From Saprospiraceae bacterium (GTDB lineage Bacteria > Bacteroidota > Bacteroidia > Chitinophagales > Saprospiraceae), in the NCBI GenBank assembly GCA_016713025.1, contig JADJPZ010000004.1, positions 2,790,001 to 2,854,000 on the forward strand: a stretch of 64,000 bases of DNA, given 5' to 3'. Below are positions 25,489-34,723 of the stretch, in pieces; positions within the stretch are counted from its first letter, which is position 1; each line of letters starts with the position of its first letter. The notes beneath the pieces were generated by a model. That model saw only the letters and a program-made list of their open reading frames with translations, ran no database searches and was not told the origin of the DNA. Made by a program: the position numbers and the translations under genes.

Positions 25489-27288
25489 TCAAAAATTCAC
25501 TTTCAACAATCTTGACCAAATGGCTAGACTATATATTCTCCAAAAAGTTCGGTTATCAATACTTTTATTGATTTTTTCAACATCAATTAAATTTTTTATA
25601 AACTTTGACTCTTTTATTTCTTTTTCAAAAAAGTCTTTGTCTTTTAACCATGTACTTTCTGGCGCTTCAAAACCTCTTTTATTTTTTCTCCATATAATAG
25701 AGTCTGGAAGAAGACCATCAAAGCATTTTCTTAATAAATATTTAGACCATCCATCTTTTATCATCAAATTTGGATCACTATCCAAAACACCTTTTACTAA
25801 ATCAAAATCTAAAAAAGGTAATCTCGATTCAATACTGCAGCTCATGGAATTTTTATCTTCATATTTTAAGAGGTGAGGGAGCTGATAGGCATATAACTCA
25901 CTTAATTGAAGTTCTTTAATGCCATCAGAAAATAATAATTTCTTCATGGATTTAGAAAAATCATACTTTTCTAAATGTTCCTTCTTTACAAAAGATAATC
26001 TTCTAAATATAAAAGTTTTTCTAAGACTTAAGAAATTAAAATATAAATAGTACAATACATTTTTCAAAAATCCGTGGCGGGATTTTTTAGAAATTTCTCT
26101 CAAAAAAGATACTTTTTCCAGAAAACCCATATTATTCATTATTGCAAAATAATAACGTTCATATCCTAAAAAAAGCTCATCGCCACCTTGACCATCTAAG
26201 ATAACAGGGCAATTATCACTCTGGGCTTGCTTAAAAACGAAATATTGGAACAATACGGATGGTCCGCCAAAAGGTTCTTCTTGAATCTTTACTACCTTTT
26301 CAATTGCATTAAAAAAATCTTCAACCTTAGGTTCAATAATTGTTAGGTCAATATTAGTTTCTTCAGAAACCAATTTTGCATAAGAACTTTCATCACTATC
26401 TGATTCAGATGATTTAGCGTGAATAGCATAAAATGAAATGGCCGAATTTCTAGAATTTATTTGTGAAGAAAGAGCAGCAACGATAGAACTATCTAAACCA
26501 CCACTTAGACATGTCCCAACTTTTACATCTGAACGCATTCGAATTCGAACTGATGTCTCAAACAAATCTTTTACTAAACTAGTTGCTTGAACTTCATTCA
26601 AATCATTTGATATAGGGATATATGTATGATATAAATAGCTATTTACTGCATTTGACTTTAGATTATAAATTAAATTGGTAGATGGGGGCAACTTTTCAAT
26701 TCCTTGAAAAAAAGTAGCAGAGGTATGCTCTTCTAAACCTAATATGAGAAAATCCAATACCAAATCAATATTAGCCTTTCTTTCTACCAAATACGGTAGA
26801 AGTTGCTTTATTTCAGATCCAATTATAAATCTCTCATTCGTGCTTAAAAGGTAAAAAGGCTTAATTCCAAATCTGTCCCTGCTACAAAAAAGGATTTCCT
26901 TTTTTTCATCATAAAGAACAAACGCCCACATTCCATTGAACCTTACAACACATTCTTCACCCCATTCCTCATATGCCTTTAATATCACCTCAGTATCTGA
27001 ACAAGTTGTAAAATTATATCCCAAAGCGAGCAATTCACATCTTATTTCAATATAATTATAAATTTCACCATTAAAAATCAATTGATTGCTACCTGAAGAC
27101 ATTGGCTGATTGGCTTCCGCTGATAAGTCAATAATCGACAATCTTCTATGCCCCAATGCAAAATTGCCTCCCAAATAATACCCTTCACCATCTGGACCCC
27201 TATGAGTAACCAATCTATTTATCTCTTCTATTTCTTCTTGTCCTATAGGGCCTTTAGAAACATTAATTATTGCCGTGATTCCACACAT
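25489..27288 (-). CDS. asnB: Asparagine synthase (glutamine-hydrolysing) homologue 1
   Basis: 599 residues. Cys2 of MCGITA is the glutaminase nucleophile, followed by HRGPDGEGYY and NGEIYNY. The synthetase half has the PP-loop GTCLSGGLDSSIVAALS near residue 255, LDGQGGDELFLGYERYY and the late SIESRLPFLD motif. In polysaccharide loci such enzymes often amidate uronic acids rather than make asparagine. Three paralogues (also 56724-58562 and 59990-61801) suggest several amidations or that some serve other acceptors. Confidence 0.88.
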   Translation of the reverse strand: MCGITAIINVSKGPIGQEEIEEINRLVTHRGPDGEGYYLGGNFALGHRRLSIIDLSAEANQPMSSGSNQLIFNGEIYNYIEIRCELLALGYNFTTCSDTEVILKAYEEWGEECVVRFNGMWAFVLYDEKKEILFCSRDRFGIKPFYLLSTNERFIIGSEIKQLLPYLVERKANIDLVLDFLILGLEEHTSATFFQGIEKLPPSTNLIYNLKSNAVNSYLYHTYIPISNDLNEVQATSLVKDLFETSVRIRMRSDVKVGTCLSGGLDSSIVAALSSQINSRNSAISFYAIHAKSSESDSDESSYAKLVSEETNIDLTIIEPKVEDFFNAIEKVVKIQEEPFGGPSVLFQYFVFKQAQSDNCPVILDGQGGDELFLGYERYYFAIMNNMGFLEKVSFLREISKKSRHGFLKNVLYYLYFNFLSLRKTFIFRRLSFVKKEHLEKYDFSKSMKKLLFSDGIKELQLSELYAYQLPHLLKYEDKNSMSCSIESRLPFLDFDLVKGVLDSDPNLMIKDGWSKYLLRKCFDGLLPDSIIWRKNKRGFEAPESTWLKDKDFFEKEIKESKFIKNLIDVEKINKSIDNRTFWRIYSLAIWSRLLKVNF

Positions 27289-27429
27289 ATACTTCTAGTT
27301 TAAACAACAAATAACCGAAAGATATAAAAAGTTTCTACTCAAAAAAAGCATTAATTTAGTATAACACATAATGAAAAATATTAATCTTATAAAATTTAAA
27401 ATCGTCTTAATTTATAAAATGCCGCAATC

Positions 27430-27690
27430 CAAATTTTTTTTTGCTAAATAAAATATTTATGAACTATCGTCACCTCAAATCAATCCTACTATACAATCAT
27501 ATTCATTCACTATAAAATCTGATTTTATCTTTTTTTGAGTCTTTTTTAGTAAATAGTTCCTTTCTTCACCGAGCTTTCATAACTGAGCATTGCTCTGTCG
27601 TATTCATTACAAAAGTTACAAATCCACATTTTATCAAATGCGATTTCAGAAGTACTTACAACTAACACAAATCGCAAGTAAATTTAGCAT
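27430..27690 (-). pseudogene. Decayed duplicate of the 5' part of the sugar amidotransferase gene
   Basis: Plus-strand 27430-27690 aligns by eye with 28528-28806 over its whole length (GCCGCAATCCAAA, ATACAATCATATTCATTC, AATCTGATTTTATCTTTT, ATAACTGAGCATT, CGTATTCATTACAAAAGTT). It has many substitutions and indels and no open frame. It is therefore a remnant of a second WbpG/PseA-type gene, lying just beyond the 3' end of the living copy. Confidence 0.75.
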
Positions 27691-27699
27691 ATAATTTTA

Positions 27700-28806
27700 T
27701 TAGCTTATTTTTTCTCTTAATTTTTTAATTAGGTTAAACAAAAAAGAATTATTTTGGAAATCCTTTTCTGTAGTTGGAGGAATATTCATATAATGATCAA
27801 ACTCTTCCATTGTAATCCCAAGCTTTTTTGCAACATAAACAGAGTCTTCAAGAAGATCCTGTTTAGAATATGGGTTCTTTGACAATTCATGAAGTGCCTC
27901 TTCTCTTTGCATTTGGCCTGTTACAACCAAACTAGCTAAATGAGCCCTTCTCTTTTCAAAAACCAAATCGTTTTGGTTGATAATAAGTCTGAAAAAATTT
28001 CGTGAAGACTGATTCATGATGTTTACCACCATAATATTTCCAATCAAGCTCATCCTGTAATACTTTCATTGCCTCTTCCTTATTGTAGTCCATCATATTC
28101 AACACATCAACTCGTATTATCTTATGAAAAAAGGATAGACAAAATAATACTTGAATAAATTAACAAATGGATAAGTTTTTAATTTGTTCGTACCAAATTT
28201 TTTATGAATTGATTTAATCAATTTAGAATCTAAGTTGTTATAGTCCCATGACTTTGGAAGAATACATTCTGTAGAAGCGTTTGCACCTGTTATAAAATAG
28301 GTAATTTTCTTTTCTTGAGCAATCCTTCTTAGCACAGAATGAAAAACATGGTCTTGAGGATTATCTTGACAAACAATTCCCGATTTAAAAAATGCCAGCT
28401 GTAAATCCTGCATTTCTTCCCAATCTATCACATGTGTGTACAAGTCAATATCTAATTTCTTGACAATGTTCTCAATGTTTTTCACAGCAAGTTCTGAATT
28501 CCATCCTGTATCTACGTGAACTACAAGAGGCCGCAATCCAAAAACTTTTTTTGCTAAATAAGCTACATATGAACTGTCGACCCCTCCACTCAATCCTACG
28601 ATACAATCATATTCATTCCCTACAGAATCTGATTTTATCTTTTCTAGAGTCTTGTTTAGTAAATCTTTTCCTTCTTCGCCACGCTTCCATAACTGAGCAT
28701 TTGTTCTATCGTATTCATTACAAAAGTTGCAAATACCCATTTCGTCAAATGTGATTTCTGAAGCACTGGTGTCCATCACACATCGTTTGCAAATTTGATA
28801 TTTCAT
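27700..28806 (-). pseudogene. WbpG/PseA-type N-acetyl sugar amidotransferase, frameshifted
   Basis: The N-terminal frame (28806-28117) has zinc-type cysteines CKRCVMD and CNFCNEYD and the ATP PP-loop VGLSGGVDSSYVAYLAKK. It breaks at YPFF, where a run of six T would need seven to continue as HKIIRVDVLNMMDYNKEE. A second shift at a five-T run near 27970 leads into FEKRRAHLASLVVTGQM and the end at 27700. Repaired, it would be about 368 residues, the normal family length. The enzyme transfers ammonia to a sugar N-acetyl group, giving an acetamidino group, with HisH and HisF as ammonia source. Both lesions are in homopolymers, so the gene may be intact in the cell. Confidence 0.8.
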
Positions 28807-28817
28807 TCCAGTAAATT

Positions 28818-29591
28818 TTAATTTTTAATATTTGCCATTAATTCATCTATTTCAGATTCATTAGGGTAGGAAATTAAAACAGCACGGTGTTTACCATGAA
28901 ACACAAAGAATGCACCAGCTGCAACAGCTGCAACATTTGCTTCTTTGAGTGCCATAGAAAAGTCATCCATTGAGCCAGCACCCCCTGCCGCCACTACAGG
29001 TATATTTACTTTGCTTGTAATTGAATGAAGTAAAGGTATATCATATCCTTGCATGGTACCATCTCTATCGATAGAGTTAAGAATAATTTCACCCGCACCC
29101 ATTTCTTCTATCTTTGTAGCCCAATCTACTGGATTCAGGTTAGTCTTTTCTTCACCACAATTTATGTAAACATTATATTTTCCAAATATATTTTTCTTTA
29201 CATCCATAGATACTACAATGGTTGAACTACCAAAAAATTTCGCAGCATCGTTAATAAGCTTTGGATTTTGAACAGCATTAGTATTTAAGCATACCTTTTC
29301 TACTCCTACATTTAATATCTCCCTTATCATTTCTACGCTATTTATCCCACCTCCATAACATAATGGCATAAAGCATTCACTTGCAATATCCCTGATAACC
29401 GCCATATTGGGAGATCTTTTTTCTTTAGAAGCTGTAATATCCAAAAAAACCAATTCATCTACCATTTTATCGTTAAAAATTTTGATAGCATTAACTGGGT
29501 CGCCTACATACTTAGGATCTTTAAATTTGAATGTTTTATAAAGTCCTTTGTTTTTTAAAAGAAGAATTGGTATAACTCTATTTCTAATCAT
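28818..29591 (-). CDS. hisF: HisF-like cyclase subunit for sugar amidination
   Basis: 257 residues, (beta-alpha)8 barrel of the HisF family: VGDPVNAIKIFNDKMVDELVFLDI, PLCYGGGI, NSIDRDGTMQGYD, VVAAGGAGSM. The N-terminal motif reads RVIPILLLKNKGL where histidine-pathway HisF has IPCLD, so the catalytic aspartate is replaced. That and the position beside the amidotransferase and HisH indicate the HisF2-type partner of WbpG rather than histidine synthesis. It would channel ammonia from HisH. Overlaps hisH by 4 nt. Confidence 0.87.
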   Translation of the reverse strand: MIRNRVIPILLLKNKGLYKTFKFKDPKYVGDPVNAIKIFNDKMVDELVFLDITASKEKRSPNMAVIRDIASECFMPLCYGGGINSVEMIREILNVGVEKVCLNTNAVQNPKLINDAAKFFGSSTIVVSMDVKKNIFGKYNVYINCGEEKTNLNPVDWATKIEEMGAGEIILNSIDRDGTMQGYDIPLLHSITSKVNIPVVAAGGAGSMDDFSMALKEANVAAVAAGAFFVFHGKHRAVLISYPNESEIDELMANIKN

Positions 29592-30208
29592 ACTGGAATA
29601 TTTATAAAATTTTTATATAACATCATTCCGAATTTATGCGACTTTTCAGGGTGAAATTGAACGCCCATTATGTTACCACTTTCAAGTCCTACCGGATATT
29701 TGTATCCATAATTAGATGTCAATGAGATTATTTCGTTGTTAGAAGTAGCCAAATGATAAGTATGAACAAAATAAAATCTAGGGTTAGAATACATTCCTTC
29801 AAATAAAATAGTGGGCTTTTCTTCAAACACAATTTGCCAGCCCATATTCGGAAGTCTATAATTTCCTTCTATTCCTGTCAAATCGAATTTAACAGTTTCT
29901 GCATCTAACCAACCTAAACCTAACAATGACCCTTCCTCACTAGATTTGGTCATTAATTGAACTCCCAAACATACACCAAGTATAGGAATCTTATCGACCA
30001 AAACTTTTCTGTTTAAAACATCAATTAAACCCAAGTTAGATAAATTTCTCATTCCTGAATCAAAGGATCCTACTCCAGGCAAAATAAGCTTACTGGCATA
30101 TTCAATTTCTTTTACATCAGAAGTGATGATGGAATCTTCACCTAGTTTTCGAAGCATGTTTTGGATGGAACCCAAATTTCCCATTCCATAATTTACAATT
30201 GTAATCAT
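29588..30208 (-). CDS. hisH: HisH-like glutamine amidotransferase for sugar amidination
   Basis: 206 residues, class I glutamine amidotransferase. The oxyanion-loop segment LILPGVGSFDSGM, the nucleophile cysteine in GVCLGVQLM near residue 82 and the catalytic His-Glu in GVQFHPEKSHKFG are all present. It would hydrolyse glutamine to ammonia for the HisF/amidotransferase partners. The neighbouring genes suggest a role in making an acetamidino-sugar. Its start follows the flippase stop by 7 nt. Confidence 0.87.
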   Translation of the reverse strand: MITIVNYGMGNLGSIQNMLRKLGEDSIITSDVKEIEYASKLILPGVGSFDSGMRNLSNLGLIDVLNRKVLVDKIPILGVCLGVQLMTKSSEEGSLLGLGWLDAETVKFDLTGIEGNYRLPNMGWQIVFEEKPTILFEGMYSNPRFYFVHTYHLATSNNEIISLTSNYGYKYPVGLESGNIMGVQFHPEKSHKFGMMLYKNFINIPV

Positions 30209-30215
30209 ATGAGAT

Positions 30216-31493
30216 TTAAATCTGTGATATTATTTTATGAGAAAAAAAATATTCTAATGATATTCTAATGATAGTGTTTGTCACTAAGGTAATTATTAGT
30301 GCTGTATCGGTGGTGAAAAATCTACTGTAAATAAAAATACTTGTTCCCAATAACAAAAATGAAAAAATTTGAATACCAAACTCCAACTTTTGCTTTTCAA
30401 AATAAAATAATATAAAAGTCAAAGGGGTAAATATAAATTGCAGTAGTAGTGGAAATATTAAATATTTGGAATATACCACTGCTAGCTCCCAATTTGGTCC
30501 GAACATTTTTTCAATAATTATACCGCCGAATAAATAGAGAAATATAAATATTGGAACACTCAATGCAGTCAACCTTTTTAATACCTTAAAAAAAACTTCT
30601 TTTTTATGTTCAGCGCTTGCTGACGAACTTAATTCACCTCTGAACACATTTGAACTAGCCTCTGAAATTAATGATGTTGGCGTACTTAATAATCTTTCAC
30701 ACATTCCATAATTTCCAACATGAGTAGTTGTAAAAAAATGATTTAGCAAAAAAATAGGGCTTTGTACAATTAACTTGTTTACAAAGGAAGATGGCAAAGA
30801 AAACATAGGAAATTGTTTAAATCTTATTGCTATTGTTTTTAATTCTTCATAACTTCCTTTCCATGAAAATTCATTTGGTTTAAAACACTTGTTATAAAAA
30901 TAAATAGAAGAAATCAACAAGCCTATTATATCACCAATCAATAAACAAACAAATGACTTATAAATAAAACCTAACCCGATTGATATACTTAATGACAGAA
31001 AAAACCGAATAAATCTGCCTAATGATAAGCCCTTAAAATCTTTCTTACGACTTATCCAGTTTAGTAACAAAGTGTTTAAAGTTATTAAAGAAATATAAAT
31101 AGCAATTAAGAATGCGGTATAGAAATCAAAAAGATAATTAAATTTATAAAGGAAATTGAAATTTATATAATTTAAGAATGTTAAAATTATTAAAACCACC
31201 GATGAAAATATAATTGAGATTAGCATTCCCAATTGTGTTATAACTATTGCATCTTCAAATTTTTCAGGAATCAAAAGAGCAATATCATACTTTGCTGAAG
31301 CAAGTATTGAACTTATCATCACGAAAGCAAAGGTTAAAGTATATTTGCCATATTCATCTGGACCATATAATTTTGAGAGTATAGGTATCCCTAGATACAT
31401 TATCCCATAAATGAAAAATGTACTTGAAGCAATAATCATTACATTTTTAGTAAAATCATCTAGAGATAAACTTGCAATTTTGAAGTAATTCAT
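30216..31493 (-). CDS. Wzx-like O-antigen flippase
   Basis: 425 residues, hydrophobic throughout, with about 12 predicted membrane segments, matching the MOP/polysaccharide transporter family. The N-terminus contains MYLGIPILSKLYGPDEYGKYTLTFAFV, the typical first-helix pattern with YGxYxL. It would flip undecaprenyl-linked repeat units to the periplasm for the Wzy-like polymerase encoded at 24248-25480. Only one flippase is seen in the window. Confidence 0.85.
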   Translation of the reverse strand: MNYFKIASLSLDDFTKNVMIIASSTFFIYGIMYLGIPILSKLYGPDEYGKYTLTFAFVMISSILASAKYDIALLIPEKFEDAIVITQLGMLISIIFSSVVLIILTFLNYINFNFLYKFNYLFDFYTAFLIAIYISLITLNTLLLNWISRKKDFKGLSLGRFIRFFLSLSISIGLGFIYKSFVCLLIGDIIGLLISSIYFYNKCFKPNEFSWKGSYEELKTIAIRFKQFPMFSLPSSFVNKLIVQSPIFLLNHFFTTTHVGNYGMCERLLSTPTSLISEASSNVFRGELSSSASAEHKKEVFFKVLKRLTALSVPIFIFLYLFGGIIIEKMFGPNWELAVVYSKYLIFPLLLQFIFTPLTFILFYFEKQKLEFGIQIFSFLLLGTSIFIYSRFFTTDTALIITLVTNTIIRISLEYFFSHKIISQI

Positions 31494-31548
31494 TAAAAGG
31501 CTATTTCATTTATCCATAAAAGACTTAAAGTAATTGATTATTTATCCA

Positions 31549-32517
31549 TTAAATAATAAACGGATGCTTTACAAGCGGCAACTTTGCAAAAGGATGATAA
31601 TCCCCTTTAAGCCCTACCACTTCCTTAGTTCGAATATCATTAACAATCTCAATGGCTTGCTTGGAAGCATCAATTCTAAATCCTCCCCCATTCAAAATAT
31701 CTTGATAACTAGTGGTATGCAACTCTGTAAAGCCGTCACTGAATTCTATCTGCTCCCCATCCACCTCCATAGAACGAAAAGTTCTCTTACCCGTTGCCTT
31801 CACATCATCAGGTATAGTATCATAATTGATACTCAAAAACCATCTTACACGGGCTCTATCAAACTCTAAATATCCTGCCGCCCTGTCATGTGTATGGATA
31901 TGAATGGTATTTTCTTTGACCTGTCCAAAAACCCAAGATAACATATCAAAAAAATGGACTCCAATATTCGTGGCGATACCTCCAGACTTATCTTCATTTC
32001 CCTTCCAGGATGTATAATACCAGTTGCCTCGAGACGTTTGGTAGGTAAGGTCGAAGTCATATACCTTATCTTTTGGAGAAGCTTCGACTTTCTTTTTTAA
32101 AGCTATTATGCTATCATGCAATCTTAATTGCAAAATAGTATAAATATTATGGCCAGTTTCTCTTTCGATTTCTTGAAGTGCATCAATGTTCCAAGGGTTA
32201 AGTACTATGGGTTTTTCACAAATTACATCTGCGCCACTTCTTAGACCAAATCGCATGTGCGCATCGTGTAGATAATTAGGACTACAAATACTTACATAAT
32301 CTAGTTTATCCCCTGTCCTACGCAATTTTTCGACGTGCCTGTCAAAACGTTCAAATTCAGTAAAAAATGCAGCATTAGGAAAATAACTATCCATGATACC
32401 AACTGAATCATTGGGATCAAATGCAGCAACAAGATCATTTTCTGTATCTTTGATTGCTTTCATATGCCTAGGTGCTATATATCCAGCAGCACCTATTAAA
32501 GCAAATTTTTTACTCAT
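31549..32517 (-). CDS. wlbA: WlbA/WbpB-type UDP-GlcNAc-uronate 3-dehydrogenase
   Basis: 322 residues, Gfo/Idh/MocA family. The N-terminus FALIGAAGYIAPRHMKAI is the specific WlbA/WbpB nucleotide-binding motif. VSICSPNYLHDAH, the active-site VICEKP lysine and ILQLRLHDSIIALKKKV also match. It oxidises C3 of UDP-GlcNAcA, the step before 3-amination in making 2,3-diamino-uronic acids. With the WbpI-like 2-epimerase at 54288 and the amidination trio at 27700-30208 it fits a ManNAc3NAmA-type sugar. The WbpE-type aminotransferase for this route was not seen in the window. Confidence 0.85.
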   Translation of the reverse strand: MSKKFALIGAAGYIAPRHMKAIKDTENDLVAAFDPNDSVGIMDSYFPNAAFFTEFERFDRHVEKLRRTGDKLDYVSICSPNYLHDAHMRFGLRSGADVICEKPIVLNPWNIDALQEIERETGHNIYTILQLRLHDSIIALKKKVEASPKDKVYDFDLTYQTSRGNWYYTSWKGNEDKSGGIATNIGVHFFDMLSWVFGQVKENTIHIHTHDRAAGYLEFDRARVRWFLSINYDTIPDDVKATGKRTFRSMEVDGEQIEFSDGFTELHTTSYQDILNGGGFRIDASKQAIEIVNDIRTKEVVGLKGDYHPFAKLPLVKHPFII

Positions 32518-32576
32518 TAAATATGTTATTATTATTTAAAACTGTTAATGCGATAGAACTAACCATATCAATATCT

Positions 32577-32612
32577 ATCAAGTGGTTGCAATCATAGATT
32601 GCAAGGCCAATA
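32577..32612. repeat. Solitary RAYT 2-type palindrome
   Basis: GGTTGCAATCATAGATTGCAAGG-type hairpin (stem TTGCAATC/GATTGCAA) followed by CCAAT, the same family that surrounds RAYT 2, here about 19 kb away and with no transposase nearby. Confidence 0.6.
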
Positions 32613-32635
32613 AATAATTTTGGGTAGCATTTTTT

Positions 32636-33003
32636 TTACAGATTGATAAATTCTGAATATGCTATTCCTGCTTGCTTGCTTTTAGACTTTAAAGAAGGTA
32701 TTCCATATTCGTGCATGACTTCATCAGGACTTGCCCACGGATCATAAACATCCACACTTAAGTCGTAAGTTTTAAGTTCATGGTAGATGTCTATGGCTTT
32801 AGTATTCCGTATATCGGGACAATTTTCTTTGAAAGTAATGCCCAGCATCAGGATATTACTGCCTTTGACGGGCACATCTTTTTTGACCATGAGCTTGATG
32901 ACTTCTGTAGCTACATGCTGTCCCATGCTGTCATTGAGTCTGCGTCCTGCGAGTATAATCTCCGGATGACAACCTACTTCCTGTGCTTTCTGAGCCAAGT
33001 AAT
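32636..33003 (-). pseudogene. Fragment of UDP-sugar dehydrogenase fused to the end of a HicA toxin gene
   Basis: The first part reads YLAQKAQEVGCHPEIILAGR, MLGITFKENCPDIRNTKA, VDVYDPWASPDEVMHEYGIPSL, matching residues of about 270-380 of the dehydrogenase at 37054-38337. After SLKSK the sequence becomes SKQAGIAYSEFINL, the C-terminus of the HicA protein encoded at 49266-49475. The switch falls at a shared LKS. Upstream the dehydrogenase breaks off at 33003 and passes into unrelated DNA beside the VapC gene. It lacks the NAD domain and active-site cysteine, so it is not functional. Confidence 0.82.
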
Positions 33004-33045
33004 TTTGCTTTTGCGGTAAGGTGACTGATGAAAACTTTCACCACT

Positions 33046-33432
33046 TTATAAATTCTGATCAAATAATTTTAAGTCTGTGAATTCTTGCATTAAGTAAAAA
33101 TGCTTATCATTTGTCCAAAGAGTTTGATGGTTTTGGACAACATTTTGAAGAATTATTAAGTCGGGAATACCCACTTTATTTATACCATTTGCAAGATTTA
33201 TCTTTTGTGTATCTATTAGTCTATCCCATTGAATATCTAATTTGTTTTTAGGGAGAGACAATATTGCGTCTTTTAATTCATGTGCTTTTGCATTATGGAG
33301 AAACGGAACAAGTTCGGCAATTATGATGTCATTGACGACTACCAAATCATTTTTGATGAGCAAATCCAATTGTTCATAATATCCTTTGCTAAAATATCCT
33401 ATCCAGATAGATGTGTCAATGAAAACCATCAT
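33046..33432 (-). CDS. vapC: VapC-type PIN-domain toxin
   Basis: 128 residues. PIN-domain acidic residues are visible in VFIDTSIW (Asp6), IIAELVPF (Glu near 40), GIPDLIIL (Asp near 90) and WTNDKHF (Asp near 108). Such proteins are RNases held in check by the antitoxin encoded immediately upstream, which overlaps by 17 nt. The gene lies directly against the broken dehydrogenase fragment, so this VapBC pair marks a rearrangement boundary. Confidence 0.87.
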   Translation of the reverse strand: MMVFIDTSIWIGYFSKGYYEQLDLLIKNDLVVVNDIIIAELVPFLHNAKAHELKDAILSLPKNKLDIQWDRLIDTQKINLANGINKVGIPDLIILQNVVQNHQTLWTNDKHFYLMQEFTDLKLFDQNL

Positions 33433-33646
33433 TTCTTGACCTTAAATTGTCTATATCTAAATCTACATTTATTTTGCCTTTATACTTAAGAATTTTTTGT
33501 CTTTCATTTAAATTTTTAATATTAGTAAGAGCCTTTATTATGGTTTCCTTTTTGGACTCACTTCTTAATATTTTCATTACTTCCATCAACAAATCTTCTG
33601 GTAAATCAACCGTTGTTCTCATACATTTTATATTATATACACACAA
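33416..33646 (-). CDS. vapB: VapB-type antitoxin
   Basis: 76 residues. The N-terminal ribbon-helix-helix-like segment MRTTVDLPEDLLMEVMKILRSESKKETIIKAL is typical of VapB/DUF2191 antitoxins. The C-terminal tail should wrap the toxin. The real start is probably the internal ATG of MRTTVDLP at 33622 (nine codons in), since the preceding residues MCVYNIKC are atypical. It overlaps vapC. Confidence 0.82.
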   Translation of the reverse strand: MCVYNIKCMRTTVDLPEDLLMEVMKILRSESKKETIIKALTNIKNLNERQKILKYKGKINVDLDIDNLRSRNDGFH

Positions 33647-33723
33647 TCATTTTAAAATTCCTGTTTGCTCCTAATGATCATAAATCAAACAAGACATGTC
33701 AGAAAGAACTTGTTGGGTATAAG

Positions 33724-33927
33724 CTATTTCCACAAATCTTCAGTTTTAATAAACTGAATCTTGCCTTCTTGTCCTTCCCGAATACTTTTGTCCAATTTAT
33801 CAGCGAATTCTTTATTATAAGAATCTATTTCTTCCGATTCTATAGTATATGTTATTTTCATCTTCTTTAAGAGTTCTTTTAACAGATGTATGTCCTTAGA
33901 ATTAGATTTTACAATTAAAGTTTCCAA
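33724..33927 (-). CDS. DUF2683-like antitoxin, toxin gene lost (copy A)
   Basis: 67 residues. METLIVKSNSKDIHLLKELLKKMKI followed by YNKEFADKLDKSIREGQEGKIQFIKTEDLW resembles the antitoxin at 52200-52415, which is paired with a complete YoeB/Txe toxin. Downstream only the first codons of a YoeB-like gene survive (AYTQQVLSDM), without a start codon, before unrelated sequence. It is therefore an orphan antitoxin. Confidence 0.7.
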   Translation of the reverse strand: METLIVKSNSKDIHLLKELLKKMKITYTIESEEIDSYNKEFADKLDKSIREGQEGKIQFIKTEDLWK

Positions 33928-34020
33928 ATCGTTATTTTTATTTTGAATAAAATTATGAATTTTAAAATTTTGTTTTTAAAATGCTAAAGTTGGTTTCTAG
34001 TGCTTACTGCTAGGGTACAT

Positions 34021-34329
34021 TTAAAGCCTCCCATCCACCATCTCCTTTGGCAATACAGCTTTCACATCATATATCACAGACCTATTGTTTTTAATGCTCT
34101 CTAAAGGCAGCGATTCAAAAGTCTTGTGTGCTACTACCAATATTACAGCATCATATGTTGTATCAGGTAGTTTATTGTACGATGAGATACTATATTCATG
34201 TCTGACTTCTTCGGGATTGGCCCATGGATCGTAGATATCCACGTACAGGTTATAGGTCTTGAGTTCGTGATAGATATCAATGGCTTTGGTATTGCGGATA
34301 TCGGGATACTTCTTTAATGAGATATTCAT
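34021..34329 (-). pseudogene. 3' fragment of UDP-sugar dehydrogenase (copy A)
   Basis: From PDIRNTKAIDIYHELKTYNL to VLPKEMVDGRL it matches the last about 95 residues of the dehydrogenase at 37054-38337, but the preceding MNISLKKY is foreign. The NAD domain and active site are absent. It differs from the intact gene more than copy B does. Confidence 0.85.
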
Positions 34330-34369
34330 TTTTTATCTCCTATGTTACTAAGCCAAAAGACGATAAAAT

Positions 34370-34723
34370 TTATTCATGGAAAACAATTAATTCTGAATTT
34401 AATTCGATAAATGAATAGGTATTGAAATGATTCAGGATATTGACTAAGTTATCATTCAATAGAGTTAAAAGTTGATTATTGTCTAAATTACCTGTTGATA
34501 TGTAAAGTAATTTTTTTGGCTTGCCAGATACTATGTAGGAATTAATAAAATCTTTATCTTTAGTTACTACAATCCGATTTTGATTTTCTGCAAATCTTAT
34601 AATCTCATGATCAGGTGTTCTATCTCTCTGAGGTAGTTGATTAACATGCATAACATCAAATCCCTTTTGCGAAAAATATTTAGATACTTTGTAGGAAATT
34701 TGGGCGTCAATCAAAAATTTCAT
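34370..34723 (-). CDS. DUF5615 PIN-like putative toxin (copy A)
   Basis: 117 residues, DUF5615/Mut7-C-like PIN fold. MKFLIDAQISYKVSKYFSQKGFDV has the first acidic residue, RTPDHEIIRFAE the second region and VTKDKDFIN the third. Usually paired with a DUF433 antitoxin, and here the DUF433 gene overlaps by one nucleotide upstream. Identical protein encoded at 42389-42742. Toxin action is inferred from family. Confidence 0.82.
   Translation of the reverse strand: MKFLIDAQISYKVSKYFSQKGFDVMHVNQLPQRDRTPDHEIIRFAENQNRIVVTKDKDFINSYIVSGKPKKLLYISTGNLDNNQLLTLLNDNLVNILNHFNTYSFIELNSELIVFHE

Noticed and set aside
28818..30208. Histidine biosynthesis genes
   Set aside because: Only hisF and hisH are present, HisF lacks the catalytic aspartate motif, and the neighbours are sugar genes. 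The amidination role fits better.
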